Part shown: one piece after another, positions 46,690 through 54,688 of the stretch
How the letters are laid out: the number at the start of each line of letters is the position of its first letter
Numbering within the stretch: position 1 is the stretch's first letter
Assembly: GCA_030747175.1 (NCBI GenBank)
Contig: JASLLE010000004.1
Span: forward strand, 21,519 to 85,518
Length of the DNA: 64,000 nucleotides
DNA from: Dehalococcoidia bacterium
GTDB taxonomy: Bacteria; Chloroflexota; Dehalococcoidia; Lucifugimonadales; Lucifugimonadaceae
Direction of reading: 5' to 3'
Notes under the pieces: generated by a model
What the model saw: the letters and a program-made list of their open reading frames with translations, nothing else
What the model was told of the DNA's origin: nothing
The model's database searches: none
Made by a program: the position numbers and the translations under genes

Positions 46690-47643
46690 ATGTCAGACAC
46701 CGGAACAACCGAGACGATCGCCCGTTCGATACCGGGCGGGGAAGAGGTCTACCAGGCTCTTGCCGCCCTCCTGGCGCGGGCCGGGCTTGGGTACTCCGGC
46801 GGGTTTATCGATGTGGAGGGGTTTCGGGTTCACTACCTGGACTACGGACCGCTCAATAACCCCGGGCCGAGCGGTTATCCGCCGGTATTGCTGATGCATG
46901 GCGCCGGTCCGGGGTCGGGCAACTGGTATGCCCAGATCGCAGCGTTACGTGAGACACGACGGGTGATTGCGATGGATAGCCCGATGTTCGGGCTTTCTGA
47001 TCTGACCGAACAGGACGGGCATCCAACCGTTTCCGTGGCGCGCTTTCTCATCAGTTTTCTCGATGCGATCGGAATCGATCAGGCGGACTTCGTCGGGCTG
47101 TCGTTCGGCGCCGCCGTAGTTCTAACCGCCGCCATTGATCACCCCGGGAGGGTGCGCCGGCTTGTGCTGGTGGACTCCGCCGGGTTCGGACGGGGCATCC
47201 CGTACGCCTGGCGGCTCGTGCACGCGCCCTGGCTCGGCAACCTCCTGTTCAAGCCGAGCCGCTATATCCGTGACCGGGTTTTCGAGAAGTGGGAGGTTCG
47301 CAAGCCGGATATGCCGGACCGGTCCGCATATTCCGCGTATTCGTTTGCCGTAAGAACCAGGCCGGGACGCTCGGACCTGATGAAAGAGGGGATGAAACGC
47401 TTCTCGTCATGGCTTGGTCAACGCCGAAGGTTCTCGGACGATGAATTGCGGTCCGTAACCCTCCCAACGCTCGTAATGTGGGGCGAAGACGACCGCGTCT
47501 TTCCGGCCAACCACGGTGAACGCGCGGCCCGATTGATCCCGAACGCACGCCTGGAGGTGATCCCGGACGCGGGCCACGTCTGCTTCTGGGATCAGCCCGA
47601 GACGACGAACGAGCTGCTCGTGGACTTCTTGAACGGCGAGTGA
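46690..47643 (+). CDS. Alpha/beta hydrolase
   Basis: A 317-residue alpha/beta hydrolase. The oxyanion region LLMHGAGPGSGNW, nucleophile elbow GLSFGA (Ser near 140), acid in GEDDRVFP and histidine in DAGHVCFWDQPE are all clear. The pattern resembles C-C bond (meta-cleavage product) hydrolases and haloalkane dehalogenase relatives. ATG 46690 is divergent to mutS2. No aromatic catabolic genes are near to fix the substrate. The protein is cytoplasmic as far as can be seen. Confidence 0.85.
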   Translation: MSDTGTTETIARSIPGGEEVYQALAALLARAGLGYSGGFIDVEGFRVHYLDYGPLNNPGPSGYPPVLLMHGAGPGSGNWYAQIAALRETRRVIAMDSPMFGLSDLTEQDGHPTVSVARFLISFLDAIGIDQADFVGLSFGAAVVLTAAIDHPGRVRRLVLVDSAGFGRGIPYAWRLVHAPWLGNLLFKPSRYIRDRVFEKWEVRKPDMPDRSAYSAYSFAVRTRPGRSDLMKEGMKRFSSWLGQRRRFSDDELRSVTLPTLVMWGEDDRVFPANHGERAARLIPNARLEVIPDAGHVCFWDQPETTNELLVDFLNGE

Positions 47644-47714
47644 CCCTCAGAGTTCGAAAACCACCAGAACGAATCCACCACCATGACTCCATCTAAATAA
47701 CCGGGCCGATGGCC

Positions 47715-48533
47715 CTAGCCGCCTTTGTACTCTGGTCTGAAGTCTTCCGCCCGGTCTTCGGGCTGATAGCCCAGGACATCTCTTGCGTGCGATATGTCCC
47801 GTACTCCCCACAGGTTGTCGGAGCCCGAGTAGAAGATGTCAAACATCAGGTCATCCGGTGCGTCCAGGCAGCGCTGAACGATCTGGGCCGCGTCCCGGTT
47901 GCTCGTCCACAGTGAGAATGACCGATTGCCGGGCATATCGACGTCGTTCGGGTTGATGTTGGCCGTCGGGTTTAGCGGCGTGTCGGTCCGGTTGACGGAA
48001 CTGAAGCGGATACAGAGCGCCGAGATGCCGTGGACGTCCGAGTAGTAGCGGCCCAGCGCCTCGCCCCAGATCTTCGTCGCGGCGTAAAGGCCGGATGGGC
48101 GGACCGGCCACGTGTGTTTCGCTCGCTCATACGAGTCAGATTCGCCCTCGTACGTCCCGCCGATCACCTCACCGAGATCGTCTTCCTGCTCGTAGTTCCA
48201 TGTCACCTGTCCGGTCGAGGCGAAGATGACGCGCTTTACACCGGCCTCGCGGGCCGACTCAAAGACGTTGTACGCGCCGACCAGGTTGGACTCACGCATC
48301 TGGTCCCAGTGATCGCCCGGGCCACCGTTGGCCCCGAGGTGCACAACCGCGTCCTGCCCCTCCAGCGCCGCCCGAACGGCGTCGAAGTCGGAGACGTTCC
48401 CCTCCGTGATGTCGCGCCCGGGATCTCCAACAAGGTCAAACCCCTTGAGCGTGTAACGATCCGGTGAATCAGCCAGCCGGGTCCAGACGGCGGTGCCGAT
48501 GAGACCGGTGGCGCCGGTGATGAGGACTTTCAT
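47715..48533 (-). CDS. NAD-dependent epimerase/dehydratase (uronate dehydrogenase-like)
   Basis: A 272-residue extended SDR. It begins KVLITGATGLIGTAV, then DAVVHLGANGG, GVKRVIFASTGQ and the YxxxK pair in SGLYAATKIWGE, all intact. The size and the HLGA, SSVNRTD features fit uronate dehydrogenase, which oxidises glucuronate or galacturonate to the lactone. ATG 48533 is fixed by AAGGAG five bases upstream; the open extension to 48584 is rejected. It follows two enolase-superfamily dehydratase genes on the same strand, a natural next step in aldarate breakdown. Confidence 0.88.
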   Translation of the reverse strand: MKVLITGATGLIGTAVWTRLADSPDRYTLKGFDLVGDPGRDITEGNVSDFDAVRAALEGQDAVVHLGANGGPGDHWDQMRESNLVGAYNVFESAREAGVKRVIFASTGQVTWNYEQEDDLGEVIGGTYEGESDSYERAKHTWPVRPSGLYAATKIWGEALGRYYSDVHGISALCIRFSSVNRTDTPLNPTANINPNDVDMPGNRSFSLWTSNRDAAQIVQRCLDAPDDLMFDIFYSGSDNLWGVRDISHARDVLGYQPEDRAEDFRPEYKGG

Positions 48534-48616
48534 GGGGTCTCCTTCTGTGTGGTTGTGACGGCCCATGTTGCCGACAAACCTCATAATTCTCTACGTATGT
48601 CATCCTGGGCATAGTG

Positions 48617-48643
48617 GTCATCCTGAACTTGATTCAGGTTGAC
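48617..48643. repeat. GTCATCCTGAA-type inverted repeat
   Basis: An 11-base stem (48617-48627 with 48633-48643, one mismatch) around CTTGA. Sequences of the form GTCATCCTGAA...TTCAGG are a common dispersed hairpin in bacterial genomes. It lies between two minus-strand genes. A partial related stretch (TCATCCTGGGC) sits just before it at 48600-48610. Confidence 0.65.
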
Positions 48644-48727
48644 CGGTTGTGAGTGCGCGATAACCGGCAATGCGCCGCACTGCGCCTCAGTCGCGGGATC
48701 GATCAACGTGATTCTCACGAGTCACGG

Positions 48728-49939
48728 TTAAAGCTCCGTGGTCCGCACGGTCAACTGGTCGCTGTTCAGGAATTTCTCGGTGAAGTCCAGCCCCAGTCCG
48801 GGATCGTCCGAGACCGATGCGAAGCCGTTCTCCACCACCGGCAGGGCCGTCACGATATCCCTGTACCAGGTGGCGTTGTAGGACCTCACCGTCTCCTGGA
48901 TGAAGGCGTTCGTGGCGTTCAGGTTCAGGTGAACACCGGCCATGAAGGCGATCGGTCCCACGCAGTCGTGTGGCGCTATCGGGATGCCGAACGACTCCGC
49001 CATCGTTGCGATCCGCTTGGCCTCCGAGATCCCGCCGACCCATCCGAGATCGAACATGCAGATATCTGTCGCCTGCTTCACGAACATCTCCCGAAACGAC
49101 CAGCGGGTCGATACGTTCTCACTCGCGATTGTCGGGATGTTGGTGGTTGCGCGGAACTGCGCCAGCGCGTCCAGGTTGTCCATCTGGACCGCATCCTCGA
49201 ACCACATCGGTTTATACGGCGTCACCGCCCGGGCGATCTTGATCGCCGAGGGCAGATTCCACGACTGGGTCATCTCGACAGCGACTTCCATCTGATCGCC
49301 CATAGCCTCGTGGATCAATCGGAACGGCTCGGTCCCTTTTTCCACGTCTTCAAGCGATATGAACTGGCCGTTTGTTTTCGCAGCGAACCGGGAGAAGGGC
49401 CAGATCTTCATGGCTCGAAAACCCTCGGCGTGGAGGTTCTGAGCAAGTCCCACGGGGTCGATCATCGAGGCGTGCTGGTCGTCGTACGGGCCCTGTGTGA
49501 CGTAGTCCTCCGAGCCCGGGCCGGGCCCCTCGGTGCGATTCAGGTAGAAGGGATAGCCGACGCAGGTGGCGTAAACCTTGATCGCCTCCCGGCTGCGGCC
49601 ACCGAGTACGTTGTACATCGGTTCACCCACTCGCTTGCCAAACAGGTCCCACAGGGCGATGTCGATGGCTGAGAGAGCCCGCATCTCCGCTCCACGAGAG
49701 CGCATGCCACCGGCCATCTTCGCAAGGTTGATCCAGTGCAGGTCCAACTGGCTGGCGTCCTTGCCGAGCAGGTACTCGGAGGCATCGGCGTGGATGAAGG
49801 CATGCACCGGCTCGGGCGATCCCGGCGTTTCACCGATCCCGTACAGGCCATCGTCCGTATGGATCTTGATGAATACCAGCTTCGGGTACTCGCCGTGCTG
49901 GAAGGTCTCGATCCTGATGATCCTGGGCGATTTCGCCAC
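48728..49939 (-). CDS. Mandelate racemase/muconate lactonizing enzyme-family dehydratase (paralog B)
   Basis: A 403-residue enolase-superfamily enzyme. The metal ligands appear to be Glu222, Glu248 (WFEDA) and Glu274 (IASEN). Asp297 and His324 (IAPHDC) form the His-Asp dyad of the mandelate racemase subgroup. The lone Lys178 (AMKIW) is not in a KxK pair, so a dehydratase such as galactonate or gluconate dehydratase is more likely than a racemase. It is nearly the same as the gene just upstream but differs in the loop around residues 124-150. They were made by tandem duplication. Confidence 0.92.
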   Translation of the reverse strand: MAKSPRIIRIETFQHGEYPKLVFIKIHTDDGLYGIGETPGSPEPVHAFIHADASEYLLGKDASQLDLHWINLAKMAGGMRSRGAEMRALSAIDIALWDLFGKRVGEPMYNVLGGRSREAIKVYATCVGYPFYLNRTEGPGPGSEDYVTQGPYDDQHASMIDPVGLAQNLHAEGFRAMKIWPFSRFAAKTNGQFISLEDVEKGTEPFRLIHEAMGDQMEVAVEMTQSWNLPSAIKIARAVTPYKPMWFEDAVQMDNLDALAQFRATTNIPTIASENVSTRWSFREMFVKQATDICMFDLGWVGGISEAKRIATMAESFGIPIAPHDCVGPIAFMAGVHLNLNATNAFIQETVRSYNATWYRDIVTALPVVENGFASVSDDPGLGLDFTEKFLNSDQLTVRTTEL

Positions 49940-50005
49940 GGGAGGGCCTTTCCGGCTGGACCCTGCATTACGAGCGTCGGTTGCCTCTAGTCCACGGACT
50001 CACGG

Positions 50006-51217
50006 CTAAAGCTCCGTGGTCCGCACCGTCAACTGATCGCTCTGCAGGAACTTGTCGGTAAAGTCCAGCCCCAGCCCGGGGTCGTCGGAGACAGAGGCGA
50101 AACCGTTCTCGACCTTCGGCAGGACCGTCACGATGTCGTTGTACCAGGTGGCGTTGAAGGCCCGTACGGTCTCCTGGATGAAGGTGTTCGTGGCGTTCAG
50201 GCTGAGGTGAACGTCCGCCATGAAGGCGATCGGGCCGACACAGTCATGCGGCGCTATCGGGATGCCAAACGACTCCGACATCGTGGCGATGCGCTTGGCC
50301 TCGGAGATGCCGCCGACCCAGCCGAGATCGAACATCGTGATGTCGACCGCCTGCTTCACGAACATCTCGCGGAAGGTCCAGCGAGTCGATACGCCTTCGC
50401 TGGCGATGGTCGGGATGTTGGTCGTTGCGCGGAACTGGGCCAGCGCGTCCAGGTTGTCCATCTGGACAGCGTCCTCAAACCACAGAGGCTTGAACGGCGT
50501 CACCGCCCGGGCGATCTTGATCGCTGAAGGCAGGTTCCACATCTGGTGCATCTCGACGGCGACCTCCATCTGGTCGCCCATCGCCTCGTGTATCAGTCGG
50601 AACGGCTCGGTACCCTTCTCGATGTCCTCGGCCGAGATGTGCTGCCCGTTGGTCTTGCCGACGAACTGGTCGAAAGGCCAGATCTTCATCGCGCGGAAGC
50701 CCTCGGAGTGCAAGCTCTGTGCCAGTCCGACCGGGTCCGTCAGGAATGCATGCTGATCCTCGTAAGGGCCATCCGGCCGATAGTCGACATCGCCCGGCTC
50801 AAGATGTCCGGACCGGTTCACGCCGTACGAGTAACCAGCGCAGGTGTTGTAGACCTTGATCGCCTCCCGGCTCAGCCCGCCAAGCACGTTGTAAGTCGGC
50901 TCGCCCATCCGTTTGCCAAACAGGTCCCACAGGGCTATGTCGATCGCTGACAGGGCACGCATCTCGGCTCCGCGTGAACGCATCCCACCGGACATCTTTG
51001 CCAGTCTGTGCCAGTGCCAGTCCACTTGAGACGCGTCCTGGCCGAGCAGGTATTCCGAGGCGTCGGCGTGAATGAAAGCGTGCACCGGTTCCGGCGACCA
51101 CGATGTCTCACCGATGCCAAATAACCCGTCATCGGTGTGGATCTTGATGAAAACCAGCTTCGGGTATTCGTCGTGATGGAAGGTTTCGATCTTGATGATT
51201 TTCGGCGATTTCGCCAT
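50006..51217 (-). CDS. Mandelate racemase/muconate lactonizing enzyme-family dehydratase (paralog A)
   Basis: A 403-residue copy of the adjacent gene. Opening residues (MAKSPKIIKIETFHHDEYPK) and all active-site residues (VEMHQMWN, WFEDAVQ, IASEG, FDLGWVGG, IAPHDC) are kept. Differences gather near residues 124-150 (NTCAGYSYGVNRSGHLEPG in place of ATCVGYPFYLNRTEGPGPG), a region that in this family lines the substrate pocket, and in short surface patches. The reaction is probably dehydration of an acid sugar, and the two copies may prefer different sugars. 66 bases separate the genes. Confidence 0.92.
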   Translation of the reverse strand: MAKSPKIIKIETFHHDEYPKLVFIKIHTDDGLFGIGETSWSPEPVHAFIHADASEYLLGQDASQVDWHWHRLAKMSGGMRSRGAEMRALSAIDIALWDLFGKRMGEPTYNVLGGLSREAIKVYNTCAGYSYGVNRSGHLEPGDVDYRPDGPYEDQHAFLTDPVGLAQSLHSEGFRAMKIWPFDQFVGKTNGQHISAEDIEKGTEPFRLIHEAMGDQMEVAVEMHQMWNLPSAIKIARAVTPFKPLWFEDAVQMDNLDALAQFRATTNIPTIASEGVSTRWTFREMFVKQAVDITMFDLGWVGGISEAKRIATMSESFGIPIAPHDCVGPIAFMADVHLSLNATNTFIQETVRAFNATWYNDIVTVLPKVENGFASVSDDPGLGLDFTDKFLQSDQLTVRTTEL

Positions 51218-51274
51218 GCAGCCAGGCCTGTCTAGTTGTGTTGTTTCAAGTGGTGAGTTCGACGAGCAACATCC

Positions 51275-51302
51275 CCCTCCCGTACGGTGACGGTCGGGAG
51301 GG
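51275..51302. repeat. Strong inverted repeat between the double cupin and dehydratase A
   Basis: An 8-base perfect stem (CCCTCCCG at 51275-51282 with CGGGAGGG at 51295-51302), and a 12-base loop. There is no T-run downstream on the minus strand, so it may pause rather than end transcription, or be an operator, between two genes that seem to belong together. Confidence 0.6.
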
Positions 51303-51322
51303 AGAAGAAATCGGTCACTGGT

Positions 51323-52297
51323 CTACAAGAGCTGATCGTTGGTTTTTGGAACGTCCATCCAGGTCACATCTTCGCCCGGCTCGAACGCGCCGCAAACGTC
51401 ACAACTGGCGTTCCAGTGTCCGCCCGGAGGCATGGCGATCGCCAGGCGCATCGAGGGTTCACTGCTCACCGTCGTTATGTGGTGCGTCGTTCCGCGCGGG
51501 CACCAGACCAGATCGCCTTTGCTGGCTATAAACGTTTTCCCACCACTGAGTTCCCAGCGAATCTGTCCCGCCGCCACGTACCACCACTCGTCGAAATCAG
51601 CGTGGTAATGCGGATTGTTGCCCCTGCCCTCCGGACTGTTGACGAGCGTGGCGATGTTTCGCTCATCGGACACGATGGACTCGTGCCATTCGTCCTCGCC
51701 CTCGTGCTTTGCCCTGAGCGCATCGAGCGTTGTATGCAGCACGCCGGGCCAGTCGGCGTTGTCGATCCGCGGCGGGATTGGTCCCTCGACCGTGTCGGTG
51801 ATATTTAGAGAGCCGGGAGCTACCACATCAGCTATGCCAAATACCGGATCAACCTCGGGCGCGTAGTCACAGGCTTCGCACGGCGAGGCGTAATGCTCGG
51901 CCGGTGGCTGGGACACCGCAAACCGCAACGACAGCCCGTCGCCGACGTTCTGGATGTGGTGCACAGAGCCGCGGGGCACCCACACGACATCGCCTTCGTT
52001 TGCCGTTACTTCCCTGCCCCCTGTGTAGTGCCACCGCAACGTCCCGCGCATCACGATCCACCACTCGTCGAAATCCTTGTGCCAGTGGGGGATGTTGCCG
52101 GTGCCGGGGTCGTTTGCGATGAGGGTCCCGTTGTTTCGCTCATCCCAGATCAGCGACCTCGACCACGGGGCCGGGCCCATGGCGTCTACTACATCCTGGA
52201 TGCGGGTGTGAATCCGGCCGGGCCAGTCGTCGTTATCGATCCGGGGCGGTATCGGGCCATCGACACTATCTGCGATGTTGACTTCGTTCGTAGTCAA
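51323..52297 (-). CDS. Two-domain cupin with a CxxC after each domain
   Basis: A protein of 324 residues with two cupin units. Each has a header (SVDGPIPPRIDN, TVEGPIPPRIDN), a metal-site pattern (PHWHKDFDEWW and PHYHADFDEWW), a histidine further on (SVHHI, TTHHI) and a closing CxxC (SPCEACDY, ASCDVCGAF). The late cysteine pairs recall the small metal site of 3-hydroxyanthranilate dioxygenase-like enzymes. TTG 52297 is preferred over ATG 52354 because GGGAGAG lies five bases upstream. It probably leads the sugar-acid operon. The chemistry is not known. Confidence 0.82.
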   Translation of the reverse strand: MTTNEVNIADSVDGPIPPRIDNDDWPGRIHTRIQDVVDAMGPAPWSRSLIWDERNNGTLIANDPGTGNIPHWHKDFDEWWIVMRGTLRWHYTGGREVTANEGDVVWVPRGSVHHIQNVGDGLSLRFAVSQPPAEHYASPCEACDYAPEVDPVFGIADVVAPGSLNITDTVEGPIPPRIDNADWPGVLHTTLDALRAKHEGEDEWHESIVSDERNIATLVNSPEGRGNNPHYHADFDEWWYVAAGQIRWELSGGKTFIASKGDLVWCPRGTTHHITTVSSEPSMRLAIAMPPGGHWNASCDVCGAFEPGEDVTWMDVPKTNDQLL

Positions 52298-52439
52298 TGG
52301 GGCTCTCCCGGGGGCTGATAGCTGGCGCGGACGGGTCGCCCGCGAAGAGCGCATCTTAACCCCGGTGGCCCTTCCCGAGTAAGAGCGACATTCGCCCGCC
52401 GTCCGCTTACACGGTTCCGGGTGCTAAACTGCCGCCAAC

Positions 52440-52715
52440 ATGGCATTCAGCGCGCTTGTATTCCCGATGCTCGTGATGGCGCTTACCGCAGGTGTGTTCA
52501 CGACCGCGTGGCGGAGCGATTCACCGATGCGCGCTTTCCGGGGCAGTTTTACATGGACCTTCGCTCTGGTCCTGTTCACGCCGTGGGTGGGTGCGTACTC
52601 GCCGGAACTGGCGATGGTGAACGGAACCGTAGCAGGCATTCTGGCCGCGGGCATGTGGTGGCTGCTCCAGAGGCGCACGCGAACCAGGGGAGCGAACTCT
52701 GCTGTTTCGGTCTAG
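52440..52715 (+). CDS. Small hypothetical membrane protein
   Basis: A 91-residue protein with two or three membrane segments (LVFPMLVMALTAGVF, WTFALVLFTPWVGAY, VAGILAAGMWWLL) and a basic C-terminus. I do not recognise the family. The hydrophobic layout and the coding-like composition support it; no ribosome site is evident. Its stop overlaps the end of the opposite GNAT gene by four bases. Confidence 0.6.
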   Translation: MAFSALVFPMLVMALTAGVFTTAWRSDSPMRAFRGSFTWTFALVLFTPWVGAYSPELAMVNGTVAGILAAGMWWLLQRRTRTRGANSAVSV

Positions 52716-53194
52716 CCCCGGGCCAGCTTCTCGATGCCCGGCTCATCGAGCCGGTACGTAAGCCACTCGTCCATGTCCTCGAACCCTAACCGGTGATAAA
52801 AGTCCCGCGTCGGGTTCCAGTCCAGCACCGATAGCTCGAAGCGTGCGCAGCCGCGTTCGGCGGCTATCCGAGCCAGTTCCCGCATTAAATCCAGGCCCAG
52901 CCCGTACCCGCGCGCCTGTTCTTCGACGTAAAGGTCTTCCAGGTACAGGCCCGGTTTGCCGAGCCATGTCGAGTAGTTGTGGAAGAACAGGGCGAAACCA
53001 ACCGCCTTCCCGTCCAACTCAGCGAGCAGTGCCTCGAACCAGGGCGAATCCCCGAACCCGTCGCGCAGCACGCCGGCCTCCGTGAGCTGGACCGTCTCGA
53101 CGGGTTCCTTCTCGTAGATGGCCAGGGAACGGACGAGTTGAACGATAGTGCCAGCGTCCCCGGGGACTGCGGTGCGTATGTTTTTCGTCGGCAT
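52712..53194 (-). CDS. GNAT acetyltransferase (diamine acetyltransferase-like)
   Basis: A 160-residue acetyl-CoA-dependent N-acetyltransferase. It shows IRTAVPGDAGTIVQLVRSLA, KPGLYLEDLYVEEQARGYGLG (the acetyl-CoA-binding R/Q-x-x-G-x-G/A region) and WNPTRDFYHRLGFEDMDEW. The YLEDLYV pattern is typical of spermidine/spermine acetyltransferases, so polyamines or another small amine are likely substrates. It is 24 bases downstream of the larA gene on the same strand and is convergent with the small membrane protein. Confidence 0.9.
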   Translation of the reverse strand: MPTKNIRTAVPGDAGTIVQLVRSLAIYEKEPVETVQLTEAGVLRDGFGDSPWFEALLAELDGKAVGFALFFHNYSTWLGKPGLYLEDLYVEEQARGYGLGLDLMRELARIAAERGCARFELSVLDWNPTRDFYHRLGFEDMDEWLTYRLDEPGIEKLARG

Positions 53195-53218
53195 AGGAGT
53201 ACGTCCCTCCGGACGCGA

Positions 53219-54487
53219 TCACGAGATGTACGGGATAGTCTGAGGACCCTCGGGCAGGACGCAGATAGACGCGTCGCCGCCCATCGCATTTATGGCGGCC
53301 TGGATATCGTCGATGGACTCGAAATGTGACGCCCTGAGTTGTGCATCTGACAGCTTGTCCGCCTTCACCAGGACCCTCGCCCGCATCTGGATCTTTGCCT
53401 GGATTTGCACCTGCCACTGGTCCGGTTCCGAGTAACCGGGCGTTTCGATCATCTCCAGCAGCGACGCCGGATCGGGTCGTGAAGAGAGGATCGAGGCGTA
53501 CGAACCGTGGTCAGGGATGCCATCCCGGCATTCGGAAGCGCACACGATCAATCCGCCGGGTTTGACCACGCGTGCGGCGGCGGACATGCCCTTCACGGCC
53601 TGATAGAGATTCTGATCAAGCGGGTATCCGGAGTTGCTCGTAATAACGAGATCGAAAGGCTGGTCGACCGGTTGCATCGAGTCCAGTCTTGCCCGCTCGC
53701 ACGCGGCGGCGTGCATGGCGAACAACTCTCCCGCGTACACGCCCGTCACCTGCTGGTCGCTGTTGAGCACTACATCCACGCTGAAGTCCGGCAGGGCCAG
53801 GCGTGCGATAGCGCGTACGTCTTCGTGGACCGGGTTTCCCTCTGTGGTGCCCCATGTGGCCTCGGGATGACCGATGCGTGCGGCGTCGTGGAGCGTCAGG
53901 ACCGTATCGATCCCCGCCAGTCCCGGCGCGACCATCTTCGGACCACCGCTGAACCCGGCGAAGAAATGCGGCTCCACGAACCCGGTCGTGATCCGGAGAT
54001 CGGCTCCGGTCCACTCGCTGTTCAGCTTCACCGGCACGTCGTTGCCGGCAAAGCCCCGAATCATGCCAAGGTCGTCCAGCGAGTCTTCATCGCGTGCAAC
54101 ATGATTGACCACGCGGCACGGCGAGGTGATCTCCTCGCCGAGCATGTCCCGCACCTCATCGTCTGTATTTACCCGGTGCGTTCCGGTGGCGATCAAGATC
54201 GTCACATCTTCCGGCCGGACGACCCCGTCAAACTCGTCCAGGATCGCCTGAACCATCAACTGCCGGGGCTGAGCGCGGGTTAGGTCGCAGACGGAGATAG
54301 CGACCCGCTGGCCCTTGCGGGCGATCTCTTTCAGTGGCCTGGAGTTTATCGGCGCCCGAAGCGCATCGTGGATGGCGCGTCCCGGGTCCGGCAGCGCCGG
54401 CCGGAACGTGGGCTTGATGACCGTCGTTCGCTCTTCCGGCAGGTCGAGCGAAAGGCGTCCGTCTCCGTACGCGAGCGTGACTTGCAG
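53219..54487 (-). CDS. larA: LarA-family nickel-dependent racemase, probable CTG start
   Basis: A LarA-type protein of 422 residues counting from CTG. LarA uses a nickel-pincer nucleotide to racemise lactate, and relatives act on other 2-hydroxy acids. The first standard start (TTG 54257-54259) removes about 76 residues of clear family sequence, including AYGDGRL, LDLPEE and ISVCDLTR. Counted from CTG 54487, the key residues fall at His174, Lys184 and His200 (EPHFFAG, GGPKMVAPG, LHDAARIGHP), the same numbers as L. plantarum LarA, plus the GTHR motif at 104. GAAAG lies nine bases before CTG. larB, larC and larE are not here. Confidence 0.9.
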   Translation of the reverse strand: MQVTLAYGDGRLSLDLPEERTTVIKPTFRPALPDPGRAIHDALRAPINSRPLKEIARKGQRVAISVCDLTRAQPRQLMVQAILDEFDGVVRPEDVTILIATGTHRVNTDDEVRDMLGEEITSPCRVVNHVARDEDSLDDLGMIRGFAGNDVPVKLNSEWTGADLRITTGFVEPHFFAGFSGGPKMVAPGLAGIDTVLTLHDAARIGHPEATWGTTEGNPVHEDVRAIARLALPDFSVDVVLNSDQQVTGVYAGELFAMHAAACERARLDSMQPVDQPFDLVITSNSGYPLDQNLYQAVKGMSAAARVVKPGGLIVCASECRDGIPDHGSYASILSSRPDPASLLEMIETPGYSEPDQWQVQIQAKIQMRARVLVKADKLSDAQLRASHFESIDDIQAAINAMGGDASICVLPEGPQTIPYIS

Positions 54488-54688
54488 GGCAGTCGACTTT
54501 CGGGATTCTAGTGGGGTTGAAATCGGGTTAATCGGTTGTTCAGAGCCGTATTGGAGGCCATCGTACAGGCAGAGGGCCTCGATTGGCCCGAAAATGGGGT
54601 TGGCAGGTTGCCCCGTATGCGATACATCTTCTGTGGGATCGCGCGCCGTGTGGGGGCAGGGCTGCTTCGGTCCCGGTACGGAGGCATG

